Of a DNA stretch of 48,653 bases, positions 1 to 10,800 are shown piece by piece. Below the pieces are notes generated by a model. It had not been told where the DNA came from. It ran no database searches and saw only the letters and a program-made list of their open reading frames with translations. Origin of the DNA: Bifidobacterium leontopitheci (GTDB lineage Bacteria > Actinomycetota > Actinomycetes > Actinomycetales > Bifidobacteriaceae); NCBI RefSeq assembly GCF_009193355.1, contig NZ_WBVT01000026.1, forward strand, positions 1 to 48,653, in the 5' to 3' direction. Position numbers and translations under genes: made by a program. Each line of letters starts with the position of its first letter. Positions within the stretch are counted from its first letter, which is position 1.

Positions 1-6
1 TCGAAT

Positions 7-127
7 TCTTGCGGCGGCCATGGCCCAGGTGAGACGCCCGGTCCCTTTCCGAACCCGGAAGCTAAGGCCTGGCACGGCGATGGTACTGCACTTGTGAGGG
101 TGTGGGAGAGTAGCACGCCGCCGCATT
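7..127 (+). rRNA. rrf: 5S ribosomal RNA
   Basis: The stretch has the conserved 5S internal signature (CCGAACCCGGAAGCTAAG near 47-65, then GATGGTACTGCA and GGGTGTGGGAGAGTAG). Helix I closes it: TGCGGCGG at 10-17 pairs with CCGCCGCA at 118-125. The gene is therefore complete at the left edge, and the 16S and 23S genes would lie just outside. Ends are set from the pairing and are accurate to a few bases. Confidence 0.95.
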
Positions 128-137
128 CACCGTTGGA

Positions 138-178
138 TTGAGGCCTTCCGGTCGAGCAAAGCTCCCGGAAGGCCTCAA
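138..178 (+). terminator. rRNA operon terminator hairpin
   Basis: A perfect 14-bp stem (TTGAGGCCTTCCGG at 138-151, complement at 165-178) with a 13-nt loop starts 11 bases after the 5S 3' end. No T-run follows, so termination would rest on the strong GC stem. Confidence 0.8.
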
Positions 179-239
179 CCATATCCAAACCCAGAACGGC
201 CTCGCTCATGCCGGCACGGCCCGCGTGACACACCCAATA

Positions 240-494
240 CGATGGATACGGTACTCGACCGGCAGCGCAACTGCAGAGGTTGATTTCGCCATGCAAATGG
301 AGGTCGACGCCGTCGAAGTGCCGGTCGAGTTGAAACCATCTGACAACACCCAATCGCGTAGCCTGTCAGCATATCGGAGCAAGTACGCTCCGGAACAGGC
401 CGTACGCTTGTCCACCAAGCATTTCGGCATCGACAACGGCATCCGCAGCGTACCGTTGCACGCGGCGTACTGCATGGGAGATACCGATTGCTGA
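240..494 (+). pseudogene. 3' remnant of an AAA ATPase / DUF4143-type gene
   Basis: The frame reading through 240-494 gives about 84 residues that resemble the C-terminal nuclease-like part of the large AAA ATPase/DUF4143 family: YSTGSATAEVDF, then VEVPVELKPS, then a stretch resembling SLxxYRxKYxPxxAVRLS, and PLHAAY near the end. The N-terminal ATPase domain is absent, and upstream of about 240 the frame runs into the rRNA terminator with no homology-like sequence. I read it as a decayed fragment left beside the rRNA operon. The assignment rests on motif memory only. The remaining bases to 688 hold no other gene I can support, only the ureAB leader. Confidence 0.55.
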
Positions 495-613
495 GCAGAC
501 GAAATCGTCGCCGGTCATCGGTGCATGATAAAGCCGTGTTGCCTGCCAAAGCATTGACGCAAATGGTCTTCGCAAACGGTTTCATGTGTCGGGTGATGAT
601 ATGCCAGCATACG

Positions 614-625
614 GTTTCCTGAAAC
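614..625. promoter_or_regulatory. candidate operator upstream of ureAB
   Basis: GTTTCCTGAAAC is a palindrome of two 5-bp arms around two bases, about 65 bp before the ureAB start. Its form is reminiscent of nitrogen-regulator half sites, but it is a single short site. No convincing -35/-10 pair could be fixed between 495 and 688. Confidence 0.25.
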
Positions 626-688
626 GTGACGGTGTCATTGGGGGTTTAGAATCGCCGGTAATTGCTAACCGACAGCGATGGGGGTCCG

Positions 689-1369
689 ATGAGACTGACA
701 CCACGAGAGATCGACAAGCTGCTGCTGCATCAGGCGGGGGAGCTTGCCAAGGAGCGGAAGAACCGCGGCGTGAAACTCAACTATCCGGAGGCGGTGGCGC
801 TCATCAGCTCCGAATGCGTCGAGCGCGCACGTGAAGGCGCGACGGTCGCCGAACTCATGCAGTACGGTCGCACGCTGCTCAAACCCGAGGACGTGATGGA
901 CGGCGTGGCCGAGATGATCGACGTCGTCGAAGTCGAAGCAACGTTCCCCGACGGCACCAAGCTCGTCTCCGTCCACAATCCCATCGAATCGACCGAGAAA
1001 CTCAAGCCGGGCGAATACTTCTTCGCCGACGGCGACCTCACCATCAACGCAGGCCGCGACAGCATCGAACTCGACGTGGTCAACACCGCCGACCGGCCCA
1101 TCCAGATCGGCTCCCACTTCCACTTCTTCGAAGTCAACAAATACTTGAAATTCGACCGCAAGGCCGCCTATGGCAAGCGGCTCGACATCCCCGCCGGAAC
1201 CGCCGTGCGCTTCGAACCGGGCGAATCGCACCGCGTCCACCTCATCGATATCGCCGGCACGCGCGAGATCCACGGGTTCAGCGGTCTCGTCGACGGACAG
1301 CTCGACGACCCGGTCGTCAAAGAGGCGGCGTTCGTCAAAGCCAAAGAACAAGGATTCCTGGGGATGTGA
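689..1369 (+). CDS. ureA: urease gamma/beta fusion subunit (UreAB)
   Basis: Structural subunit of the nickel urease that hydrolyses urea to ammonia and carbamate in the cytoplasm. Residues 1-100 match the gamma subunit (start [14 protein letters not shown], then the [17 protein letters not shown] region). About 110-226 match the beta subunit (the PGEYF stretch, [28 protein letters not shown], a terminal GFSG region). Gamma and beta are separate genes in most bacteria but fused in some lineages. The start at 689 is chosen because the gamma subunit begins with MRLTPRE and GGGGG lies just upstream; a longer in-frame start at 662 would add nine unconserved residues. ureC follows after 10 bases, so the two are co-transcribed. 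Confidence 0.95.
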   Translation: MRLTPREIDKLLLHQAGELAKERKNRGVKLNYPEAVALISSECVERAREGATVAELMQYGRTLLKPEDVMDGVAEMIDVVEVEATFPDGTKLVSVHNPIESTEKLKPGEYFFADGDLTINAGRDSIELDVVNTADRPIQIGSHFHFFEVNKYLKFDRKAAYGKRLDIPAGTAVRFEPGESHRVHLIDIAGTREIHGFSGLVDGQLDDPVVKEAAFVKAKEQGFLGM

Positions 1370-1379
1370 GGGCTGAGCA

Positions 1380-3104
1380 ATGAGCAGAACGATTACACGC
1401 AAGGATTACGCGGGCATGTTCGGCCCGACGACGGGCGACCGCGTGCGCCTCGGCGACACCGACCTCATCATCGAAGTCGAACGGGACTGCACGCACTACG
1501 GTGACGAACTCAAGTTCGGCGGAGGCAAGTCATTCCGCGACGGCATGGGGCAAAGCTCCGTGCAGCTCGACGCCGAATCACCCGACACGGTCATCACCAA
1601 CGCGCTCATCGTCGACTGGACAGGCATCTACAAAGCCGACATCGGCATCAAGAACGGCAAGATCTCGGCCATCGGCAAAGCCGGCAACCCGCAGACCATG
1701 GATGGCGTCACTCCCGGACTCGCGGTCGGCTCAGGCACGGAGGCCATCGCCGGCGAAGGCCTCATCGTCACGGCAGGCGGACTCGACACGCACATCCACT
1801 TCATCTCGCCGCAGCAGGTGCGCACCGCGCTCGCCGGCGGCGTGACCACCATGGTCGGCGGCGGCACCGGACCGGCCGACGGCACCAACGCCACCACCTG
1901 CAACCCGGGCGCGTTCCACCTCGCACGCATGATTGAGGCGGCCGAAGCGCTGCCGGTCAACATCGCGTACCTCGGCAAGGGCAACGACTCCAGCCCCGAG
2001 CCGCTGCGCGAGCAGATCCGCGCCGGCGCCGCGGGCCTGAAGATCCACGAGGACTGGGGATCCACCCCGGCCGTCATCGACACCTGCCTCGGCGTGGCCG
2101 ACGAGATGGACGTGCAGGTGGCCATCCACACGGATACGCTCAACGAGGGCGGCTGCGTGGAGGACACGATCGCCGCGTTCAAAGGGCGCGCGATCCACAC
2201 GTACCACACCGAAGGCGCGGGCGGCGGTCACGCGCCCGACATCATCCGCGCGGCCGGCTTCCCGAACGTGCTGCCGAGCTCTACGAACCCGACCATGCCG
2301 TTCACGCGCAACACGGTCGACGAGCATCTCGACATGATGATGGTCTGCCACCACCTCGACCGCAATGTTCCCGAGGACATTTCGTTCGCCGACTCGCGCA
2401 TCCGCCCCGAGACGATCGGCGCGGAGGACGTGCTGCACGACATGGGCATCATCTCGATGATGAGCTCCGACTCGCAGGCCATGGGCCGCGTGGGCGAGGT
2501 CATCACGAGGACCATCCAGACCGCCGACAAGATGAAGAAGCAGCGCGGGCCCCTGCCGGAGGACGCTCACGACGGCAACCGCAACGACAACTTCAGGGTC
2601 AAGCGGTACGTGAGCAAGTTCACCATCAACCCGGCCATCACGCACGGCATCGCGGATTACGTCGGCTCCGTCGAGGTCGGCAAGATGGCGGACCTCGTGC
2701 TGTGGCAGCCGGCCATGTTCGGCGCCAAGCCGGAGATGGTCATCAAGGGCGGCTCCATCGCCTACTCGCGCATGGGCGACGCGAACGCGTCGATTCCGAC
2801 GCCGGAGCCCGTGTACTATCGCGACATGTTCGGCGCGCTCGGACGGGCGCTCGGCTCGAGCTGCGCGACGTTCGTCTCGCAGGCCGCCATCGACGACGAT
2901 ATCAAAGGCAAGCTTGGGCTGCAGCGTCAGGTGCTGCCGGTGCACGGCTGCCGCACGGTGGGCAAGAAGGATCTCAAGTTCAACGACGTGCTCGCCGATA
3001 TCCAGGTGAATCCGGAGACGTTCCAGGTGACGGTCGACGGGGAGCTGGTGCATTCGGAGCCGGCGTACGAGCTGCCGCTGACGCAGCGGTACTTCCTGTT
3101 CTAA
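1380..3104 (+). CDS. ureC: urease alpha (catalytic) subunit
   Basis: Catalytic subunit, 574 residues, a normal full length. All bi-nickel centre residues can be read: His138 and His140 in THIHF, Lys221 (the carbamylated lysine) in GLKIHEDWG with His223, a His in [12 protein letters not shown], a His in [12 protein letters not shown], and Asp364 in [10 protein letters not shown]. The mobile-flap Cys323-His324 sits in MVCHHLDR. The enzyme should be active if nickel is inserted by UreDEFG. It follows ureAB with a 10-base gap. The accessory genes that normally follow ureC are 13 kb away on the other strand. A palindromic repeat array begins about 50 bp after the stop and may serve as a transcription end. 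Confidence 0.98.
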   Translation: MSRTITRKDYAGMFGPTTGDRVRLGDTDLIIEVERDCTHYGDELKFGGGKSFRDGMGQSSVQLDAESPDTVITNALIVDWTGIYKADIGIKNGKISAIGKAGNPQTMDGVTPGLAVGSGTEAIAGEGLIVTAGGLDTHIHFISPQQVRTALAGGVTTMVGGGTGPADGTNATTCNPGAFHLARMIEAAEALPVNIAYLGKGNDSSPEPLREQIRAGAAGLKIHEDWGSTPAVIDTCLGVADEMDVQVAIHTDTLNEGGCVEDTIAAFKGRAIHTYHTEGAGGGHAPDIIRAAGFPNVLPSSTNPTMPFTRNTVDEHLDMMMVCHHLDRNVPEDISFADSRIRPETIGAEDVLHDMGIISMMSSDSQAMGRVGEVITRTIQTADKMKKQRGPLPEDAHDGNRNDNFRVKRYVSKFTINPAITHGIADYVGSVEVGKMADLVLWQPAMFGAKPEMVIKGGSIAYSRMGDANASIPTPEPVYYRDMFGALGRALGSSCATFVSQAAIDDDIKGKLGLQRQVLPVHGCRTVGKKDLKFNDVLADIQVNPETFQVTVDGELVHSEPAYELPLTQRYFLF

Positions 3105-3157
3105 CGCGGGTGTGCTCGCTCCAGTCACGTCCTGTGGCCGTGCCGGCGCCTGCGATT

Positions 3158-3362
3158 ATTGACGGAACGTACTCGAAGCACCCCCTACGAGTACGTTCCG
3201 TTGCGTTCTGCCAACCGACCGTACTCGGGACAGGCGGTCCGAGTACGGTCGGTCGTTTTATCCGTGCCGGAACGTACTCGGGATGGGTAATCCGAGTACG
3301 GTCGGTCGTTTTATCCGTGCCGGAACGTACTCGAAATGGATGTGCGAGTACGTTCCGTTGTG
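3158..3362. repeat. array of four ~52-bp hairpin repeats
   Basis: Four units start near 3161, 3215, 3267 and 3320. Each has a left arm such as GACGGAACGTACTCG or CCGACCGTACTCG, a 12-16 base loop, and a right arm such as CGAGTACGTTCCGT or CGAGTACGGTCGG. In the first, second and fourth units, base changes in one arm are matched in the other, so the hairpin is what is kept. In the third unit the arms are of different subtypes. A related array lies at 17089-17392 between ureG and ureD. Confidence 0.85.
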
Positions 3363-3371
3363 AAGCGGGTG

Positions 3372-3535
3372 GCGCTCCCCCACCCGCTACGCGGGAGCCC
3401 CTCCACCGAGGGGGCCAAGGAGCGGGACGGTCGTTGACGGCTCGGCCCTCCACCGAGGGGGCGAGAGAGGCGGGATAGTGCTCGCTTGGCTCCCCTTGTG
3501 AGAGGAGCTGTCAACGGGGCTGACTGAGGGGTAGC
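3372..3535. repeat. GC-rich interspersed hairpin repeat
   Basis: This contains two copies of the CCCTCCACCGAGGGGG hairpin and a copy of the form GGCTCCCCTTGTGAGAGGAGC followed by TGTCAACGGGGCTGACTGAGGGG. Relatives occur here at 29560-29700 and 34150-34310. Repeats of this form are scattered between genes in many gut bacteria. No coding sequence is seen between ureC and the gene ending at 3543. Confidence 0.75.
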
Positions 3536-3542
3536 CGCGTGC

Positions 3543-4262
3543 TCAGTTGGTGAGTTTGCTGTTGGTGGCGTCCATCCAGGCGATGATCGCCTGCGCCTCG
3601 GGGCCGCCCTTGGCGTTGCCGTTGGCGCCGAACTTGGTCTGGGCGTCGGCGATGCGGCGCGACACCTCGGCGGTCAGTCCCGGATACGACTGCTCCGCCT
3701 GCGCGGTCACGATCAGCGGCAGCGCCTCAAGCCCCTCGCGCAGGTAGGCGTTGACGCCGAGCATGTTGTACAGCAGTGAGCTGTTCTTGCCGTCGTCGCC
3801 GGCGAACACGGTCCCGAAGCCCACGGCGATGGGTTTCGCGAGCAGCGCCACCCACGGCATGCGCGGCGTCGTGCCGTCCGCAAGCCGGAACTCGACGCCG
3901 TAGTCCTGCACGCTCACGTCGAAGCCGACGCGCAGCGACGCCAGCGGCTCGCGTCCGGTCACCGGCGCGCCGAACAGCGCGAAGAACTGGTACACCTCGC
4001 CCTTGCGCGAGCCGAACGAGGTGAACGGGTGCACGGTCATCGCGATGCCGAACGCGAGCAGCGCCACGCCGGTGACGAGCACGTACCAGGATTCCTTGTC
4101 CGACGCCGAGCTGATGGTCATCGCAACGCCGCCGGCCGTCATCAGGGCGCCGACTACCGCCGCGCCGATGCCGGTCTTGCGCATGTACCGTGCGTTCTGC
4201 GCAAGATAGATGTTCTTGAACCTGTCGAAGTCGAGGTCGACATGATAGGAAACGTCCGACAT
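3543..4262 (-). CDS. predicted two-helix membrane protein, function unknown
   Basis: 239 residues. The N-terminus has about 25 soluble residues (MSDVSYHVDLDFDRFKNIYL), then two hydrophobic segments near residues 32-54 and 62-80, and a mostly soluble C-terminal half. The two-helix layout with a following cytosolic domain resembles YcxB-like proteins, but I do not see enough to name it. The start at 4262 is chosen because GGAGGC lies 5 bases upstream; the frame stays open further upstream, but that sequence is the low-complexity intergenic repeat. It stands alone on the minus strand between ureC and the subtilase. Confidence 0.8.
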   Translation of the reverse strand: MSDVSYHVDLDFDRFKNIYLAQNARYMRKTGIGAAVVGALMTAGGVAMTISSASDKESWYVLVTGVALLAFGIAMTVHPFTSFGSRKGEVYQFFALFGAPVTGREPLASLRVGFDVSVQDYGVEFRLADGTTPRMPWVALLAKPIAVGFGTVFAGDDGKNSSLLYNMLGVNAYLREGLEALPLIVTAQAEQSYPGLTAEVSRRIADAQTKFGANGNAKGGPEAQAIIAWMDATNSKLTN

Positions 4263-4414
4263 GGGTGCCTCCTTGGCTGATGGAACGTTCACTTTCAGAC
4301 TACGTTCCTCGCGCGGCCGGGCCACGGCCATAGGGTGAATTCTCGGCGAATTCCGCCGCGGCAAGTGCGGCGTGTGCGGCAAGTGTGCGGCGCGTGGTGT
4401 GCGATACGACCGCG

Positions 4415-4483
4415 GTGGCCGACCGCGGTGGCCGAGCGCACGTGGCCGAGCGCACGTGGCCGAGCGCACGTGGCCGAGCGCGC
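4415..4483. repeat. 14-bp tandem repeat
   Basis: Five head-to-tail copies of GTGGCCGAGCGCAC (the first is 13 bp, the last ends GCGC). They lie in the 546-bp gap between the divergent membrane-protein and subtilase genes. The rest of the gap holds no gene I can support; it must contain the two divergent promoters, which I could not place confidently. Confidence 0.85.
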
Positions 4484-4692
4484 AATGGCGTGCGTGGGGC
4501 TGCGTACGGCTGCGGTCGTTCGTCGGCCGAGCGCCCCGCAACCCCACTGCCGCATGGGAAAAGTTCCGACGCGCGGCGGAACGGGACCGCGAAAACCTGA
4601 AAGAATTCCGAAGAAAAACGCAAGAGAACGTTCACATAGTGACGCGAAACAGTGAAAACGCTGATTGACTCGTTACCGTTAAGCATGAATTT

Positions 4693-4735
4693 CGAGGGCA
4701 CGTGGCCGTGACGTTTGAACGGCCACGTGCCCTCG
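4693..4735. terminator. strong hairpin upstream of the subtilase gene
   Basis: A perfect 17-bp stem (CGAGGGCACGTGGCCGT at 4693-4709, complement at 4719-4735) with a 9-nt loop is followed by TTGTTTG. It lies 73 bp before the subtilase start, so it could stop read-through from upstream or act as a leader attenuator. The sequence does not decide which. Confidence 0.6.
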
Positions 4736-4808
4736 TTGTTTGCCGGCGGCCATGCCTGGCAATCGGGCTGGCCGCCGGCGTCAAGGAAAGACAGACAAAA
4801 GGAAGAGA

Positions 4809-7800
4809 ATGTCAACCCACTTCTCCAAGGGGGTCCGTTCGGTCGCCGCGATGATCGCCGCCGGCAGCATGCTGGTGCCGATGAACATCGCCATGGCCGA
4901 TGACGCCGCCCAGGGCGCACAGAACGCGCCTGCGGCCGGCCAGACCCAATCCTCCAAGGCTCCCGGTGCCATCAACGCCGCCAAGAACGGCGTGAAGGCG
5001 ACCGCGTCCGACGACGCCGACACCGACGCGCTGCTCAAGCCGCTCAACGGCAAGGCGAGCAGCACCGACAACAAGAAGAAAGTCACCCTGGGCACGTCGA
5101 CGCTGCCCAAGGGCAACAAGACCATCATCGTCCAGCTGGACGGCAGCAATCCGGGCATCCCGTGGTACCGTTCGCTGTTCGGCGTCTCGCAGGGCGACCG
5201 CCACGACTATGTGAAGAACCAGATCCGCAACCTCGTCGCCTCGATGCCGGCGACGACCGCGGAGAACGGCGAGAAGGCCGCGCAGCCGACCTTCAAGTCC
5301 GAATACGACTACTGGCACGCGATCGACGGCTTCGCCGTGAAGGCGCCCGCCTCGCTGCTGCCGCAGATCCAGAAGATGGCCGGCGTCAAGCGCGCGTTCA
5401 TCGCGCAGAGCCACGCCATCCCGAAGGACGACACCGACCAGGACATCCCGAAGAACCAGTCCTCGCTCGACATGACCAAGGCCGACCAGGTGTCCGAGAA
5501 AGGCGCGGGCCAGGTCGTCGCGGTCATCGACACCGGTCTCGACACCGACCATGAGGCCTTCCAGGGCAAGCTTGACGAGAAGACCGTCAAGGAGACCAAG
5601 GCCGACGCCGAAGCGCTCATCAAGCAGGTGGGCCACGGCAAGTACATCAGCGACAAGATCCCCTACGTCTACGACTACGCCGACAACGACAACGACGTGA
5701 ACCCGAGCTCGCTGTCCGGCATGGAGCACGGCACGCACGTGGCCGGCATCGCGACCGCCAACTCCGGCCAGATCCGCGGCACCGCGCCCGACGCGCAGCT
5801 CATGATGTTCAAGATCGGCCGCGACAAGACCGGCGAACTGCCCGATCCGGCCATCCTGGCCGCCATCGACGACGCCGCCGTGCTCAAGCCCGACACCGTG
5901 AACATGTCGTTCGGCTCCGACTCCGGCTTCACCGACGAGTCCTCCCAGGTGTTCGGCGACGCGATGAAGACGCTGCGCGACGAGGGCATCACCCTCAACG
6001 TGGCCGCCGGCAACGCGTTCAGCGCCGGCTACTACAACGCCACCGGCATCAACCTGCCGTACGCCTCCGACGCCGACATCAGCACCATCAGCACGCCGAG
6101 CACGTTCGCCGACTCGTTCTCCGTGGCCAGCATCGACAACGCGCAGGGCGACCCCGCCTTCTACGCGCCCGACAACTCGGTCGTCCCCTACATGAACGCG
6201 CAGTCCAGCGCCGGCATCGAGCTGCCGCAGTTCTCCGACCTCAAGAGCGGCAAGTACCAGTACGTCGACGGCGGCATCGGCACCGCCGACGACATCGCCA
6301 AGCTCAAGGCCGACAACCCGAACGGCCTCGAAGGCAAGTTCGTGCTGTTCAAGCGCGGCGGCGCCAACGGCGAGACCATCACCTTCGACAGCAAGGTGAC
6401 CGCCGTGGCCCCGCTCAAGCCGGCCGCCGTGATCTTCTACGACAACCAGGACGAGGACCTCGGCGCACCCGCCGTCGAGAACACCACCATCCCGGCCGTC
6501 ATGATCAGCCAGGCCGATGGCAAGAAGCTCGTCGCCGCGACCGACAAGACCATCACCATCAAGAACGGCCTGACCACTGCGGCCGCGACCGACTACACGA
6601 TGAGCAGCTTCTCCAGCTGGGGTTCGACCTCCGACCTGCAGCTCAAGCCCGAGGTGACCGCCCCCGGCGGCGACATCTGGTCGTCCATCCCCGGCAACAA
6701 GTACGAGTACATGTCCGGCACGTCGATGGCCACCCCGCAGATGGCCGGCATCACCGCGCAGCTGCACGAGTACATCCAGGCCGACAAGAAGTTCTCCGGC
6801 CTGAACGCCAAGCAGCAGGGCGACATGACCACCACGATGCTCATGAGCACCGCCAAGCCGGTCGCCGACCCGTCCGTCAAGGGCAGCTATTACTCGCCGC
6901 GCAAGCAGGGCTCCGGCCTCGCCGACGTCAAGGCGGCGACCACGAGCGACGTGTACCTGACCTCCGACAAGACGTCCGACGCCGCCCGTCCGAAGGGCGA
7001 GCTCGGCGCCAACACGGACGGCACGTGGTCCTACACGCTGACCCTGCACAACCTCGGCTCCAAGGCGCATGAGTTCACGCCCGATGCCGTGGCCCTCAGC
7101 GGCAACGTCAGCCAGGGCATGTACACGCTCACCGAGAAGAACTGGACCGGCAACGGCATCGACGTCGCCTACTCCGGCGACGTGAAGGACGGCAAGGTGA
7201 CCGTGCCCGCAGGCGGCACCGCCAAGGTGACCGTCACCGTGACCGCCGGCAAGGCGTTCAAGGACTTCGTCTCCGCGAACACCCCGAACGGCACGTTCGT
7301 CGACGGCTTCACCATGTTCAAGGCCGCCGACGGCGGCGTGGACCTGAGCGCCCCCTACGTCGGCTTCTACGGCGACTGGGGCAAGTCCCCGATCTTCGAC
7401 GCGCCCGTGTGGAAGACCGGCGACGAGGCGTCGCACATCTTCGCGTCCGGCGTCGTCAACGGCACCACCGGCACCTACCTGGGCCTCAACCCGCTCGACG
7501 ACGGCTCGTCCGACCCCGAAGGCGACGTGCAGTACCCCGACCCGAGCAAGCTCGTCGTGTCCAACTCCGAGGAGAGCGGCGCGCCCAACAGCCTGCTGCC
7601 CGTCACCGGCCTGCTGCGCAACGCCAAGACGCTCGACTACGCGTACAAGGACTCCGCGGGCAAGACTGTGAAGACGTACAAGACCAAGTACATGTCGAAG
7701 TCCACGTACCTCGCGTCCGCCGGCATGATCACCTACGCCGAGCTGCAGATGAATGACAAGCCGAAGTTTGACGGCACCGACGCGGACGGCAAGCAGCTGC

Positions 7801-10800
7801 CCGAAGGCCAGTACACGGTCGAGGAGACGGCCGCCAGCGACGGTCCCGACTCCAGGACCAGCAGCCAGCAGTACACGTTCACGTACGACACCACCGCGCC
7901 GAAGATCACCGACTTCAAGCTCAACGGCGAAGGCGACGCGAAGACGTTCACGTTCTCCGTCACCGACAACACGTGGCTGGCCGGCATCGACTTCCACGAC
8001 CCGGCGTCCAAGCAGTACTTCTACCGTGTGCTCGCCAAGGACCCCGCCCGCACCAACGCGGACGGCACCCGCACGTGGGACTTCACGGTGAGCGTCGCCG
8101 ACCTTGAGCAGGCTTGGCAGAGCGCCGGCATGACCGGCGAGCTGCCGAACAAGCTGCCGCTGTACGCCTGGGACTACGGTCTGACCGCCAGCCCCGAGAC
8201 CGACGCGGTGGTCAACCCGGTCGCCATGACGAAGCTCACGCTGCCGTCCGACAAGCTCACGCTCGCCCCCGGCCAGCAGACCAAGCTGACCGCCAGCTAC
8301 GAGCCGGCCAACGCCACCGAGACCGATCTGGTCTGGACCAGCTCCGACGACAAGGTCGTCAAGGCCGCCGCCGACGGCACGCTGACCGCCGTCGCGGCCG
8401 GCACCGCCACGGTCACCGTCGCCTCGAAGGACAACCCGTCGCTCAAGGCCTCCGCGACCGTCACCGTCGCGCCCGTGAGCGCCGAGACCGGCATCGTGCT
8501 CTCGCGCGACCGCCTCTCGCTCTCCTTCGGCGACAGCGGCGACGTGAGCGCGATCCTCGCCGACTCGCTCGCCGGCAAGACCATCACCTGGACGAGCGCC
8601 GACGAGAAGATCGCCACCGTCAAGGCGAAGGACGCCGCCGGCGAGACGGCGACCGTCACCGCCGGCAAGAAGCTCGGCGACACGACGGTCACCGCGACCG
8701 TGGACGGCAAGAAGGCCACGCTGGCCGTCAGCTCCCGCCCGCAGGACTACGGCGACTTCGACATCGACGCCAACGGCAAGCTCGTCTCCTACACGGGCAA
8801 GGGCGGCGACGTCACCATCCCGGACAACGTGACCAGCATCGGCGACCAGGCGTTCTCCAACGCCTCGATCACCTCCGTCACCATCCCGGCCGGCGTGACG
8901 CGCATCGGCGAGGCCGCGTTCCTCAACGCGACCCAGCTGGCCAAGGTCAACTTCGTCGACACGAAGGACGAGCCGAGCCAGCTCAAGAGCGTCGGCGACT
9001 CCGCGTTCGGCTACGCGACGGCCCTGACCTCCATCACCCTGCCTGACAGCGTCACCTCGATCGAGCCGAACGTGTTCCGCGCCTCCGGCCTGACCTCCGT
9101 GACCCTGCCCGACAGCATCACCGAGATCCCCGCCTCCGCGTTCCAGTCCGACTCGCAGCTGACCGACGTCACCGTCTCCGACAAGGTCACCGTGATCGAC
9201 GCCGGCGCGTTCATGCAGGCCGGCTCCCTGAGCGGCTTCAAGCTGCGCCACGCCGACGGCACCGTCACCGACGCGCAGCTGCCCCCGGCACTGACCACCA
9301 TCGGCGACAGCGCCTTCATGGGCGACTCCTTCACCGACCTGACCATGCCGTCCACGCTGATCTCCCTCGGCTCCAGCGCCTTCACCTCGAACGCGCTGGT
9401 GAAGAGCGTCAAGCTCAACGACGGCCTCAAGTCGCTCGGCAGCCAGACGTTCAGCTACACGGGCGTCACCTCGCTGACCATCCCGGATTCGGTCACCCAG
9501 CTGGGCGAGACCGCGTTCATCGGCATGGACACGCTCGAAGACGTCACCATCGGCCGCAACCTGCCCGCAGGCTCGCTGACCAAGGCGTTCTCCGGCGACC
9601 TCGCGCTGAAGACCATCACCGTGCCCGACGGCACCGTGAACTTCAGCTCGAAGGACGGCGTGCTGTACGACAAGGCCGGCAAGACGCTCGTCGCCTACCC
9701 GAACAAGCTCTCCGCAGACACGTCCTACACCGTGCCCGACGGCACCGAGACCGTCGCCGACGGCGCGTTCTACTCGAACAGCGGCCTGACCAAGGTCACG
9801 TTCCCGGATTCGCTGCGCACGCTCGGCAAGTCCTCGTTCATGTACAGCCACCTCACCGACCTGACGCTGCCGGCCAAGTTCGAAACGCTTGACAGCTACG
9901 CGTTCTCGTCGGCGACCGCGCTGCGCAGCGCCGACCTCGGCGGCACGACGACCCTCGGCGAGCAGGTGTTCTACGAGGACAGCCTGCTGAGCAAGGTCGA
10001 CATGCGCACCGATCTCAACCGTCTGGCCACGGTCGGTGACGGCGCCTTCTACGACACCGGACTGACCGACGTGACGATGCCCGACTCGCTGACCGAAGTC
10101 GGCAACCTCGGCTTCGCCGGCGCGCCGATCGTCAGCCTGCACATCGGCGCCGGCTTCACGCAGGAAATCGGCACCATCTTCGCCGGCTCCAAGCTGAAGA
10201 CCATCACCGTCTCCGACAAGAACCCCGTGCTCTCCGCCGAGGAGAACGTCGTCTACGGCAAGCGTGACGACGGCCTCCACGTGCTGCTGTCCGCCCCGGC
10301 GGCCGGCCTCAAGGAGTACACGGTCAAGTCCGGCACCGTGCAGATCGACAAGGCCGCGTTCCTCAACAACACGGCGCTCGAGAAGATCACGCTGCCCGAA
10401 GGCCTCAAGGTCATCGACACGAACGCGTTCAACAACGACACCGCGCTCAAGGAGATCACCTTCCCCGACAGCCTCGAGCAGGTCGACGGCTTCAACGGCA
10501 CCGAGCTTGACGTCGCCGACTTCGGCACCAAGATCAAGACCATCGCCGAGAACACGTTCAACGCGATCGCGCCGAAGCACCTCATCGTGCGCGGCGGCGT
10601 CGACGGCGTGTACAACGACAGCTACACGTACGGCGGCATGAGCGAGACCGCGTACTTCGGCCATGGCATGACCACGCTGAACATGACCAACGGCGGCGTG
10701 CCCGACACGCTCGTCGTGCCGGACGACCTCAAGGCGTTCAACACCAACGCCAGCCTGATCGACCCCGCCGCCATCACCGTGTACGCCCCCGCGAAGAGCG

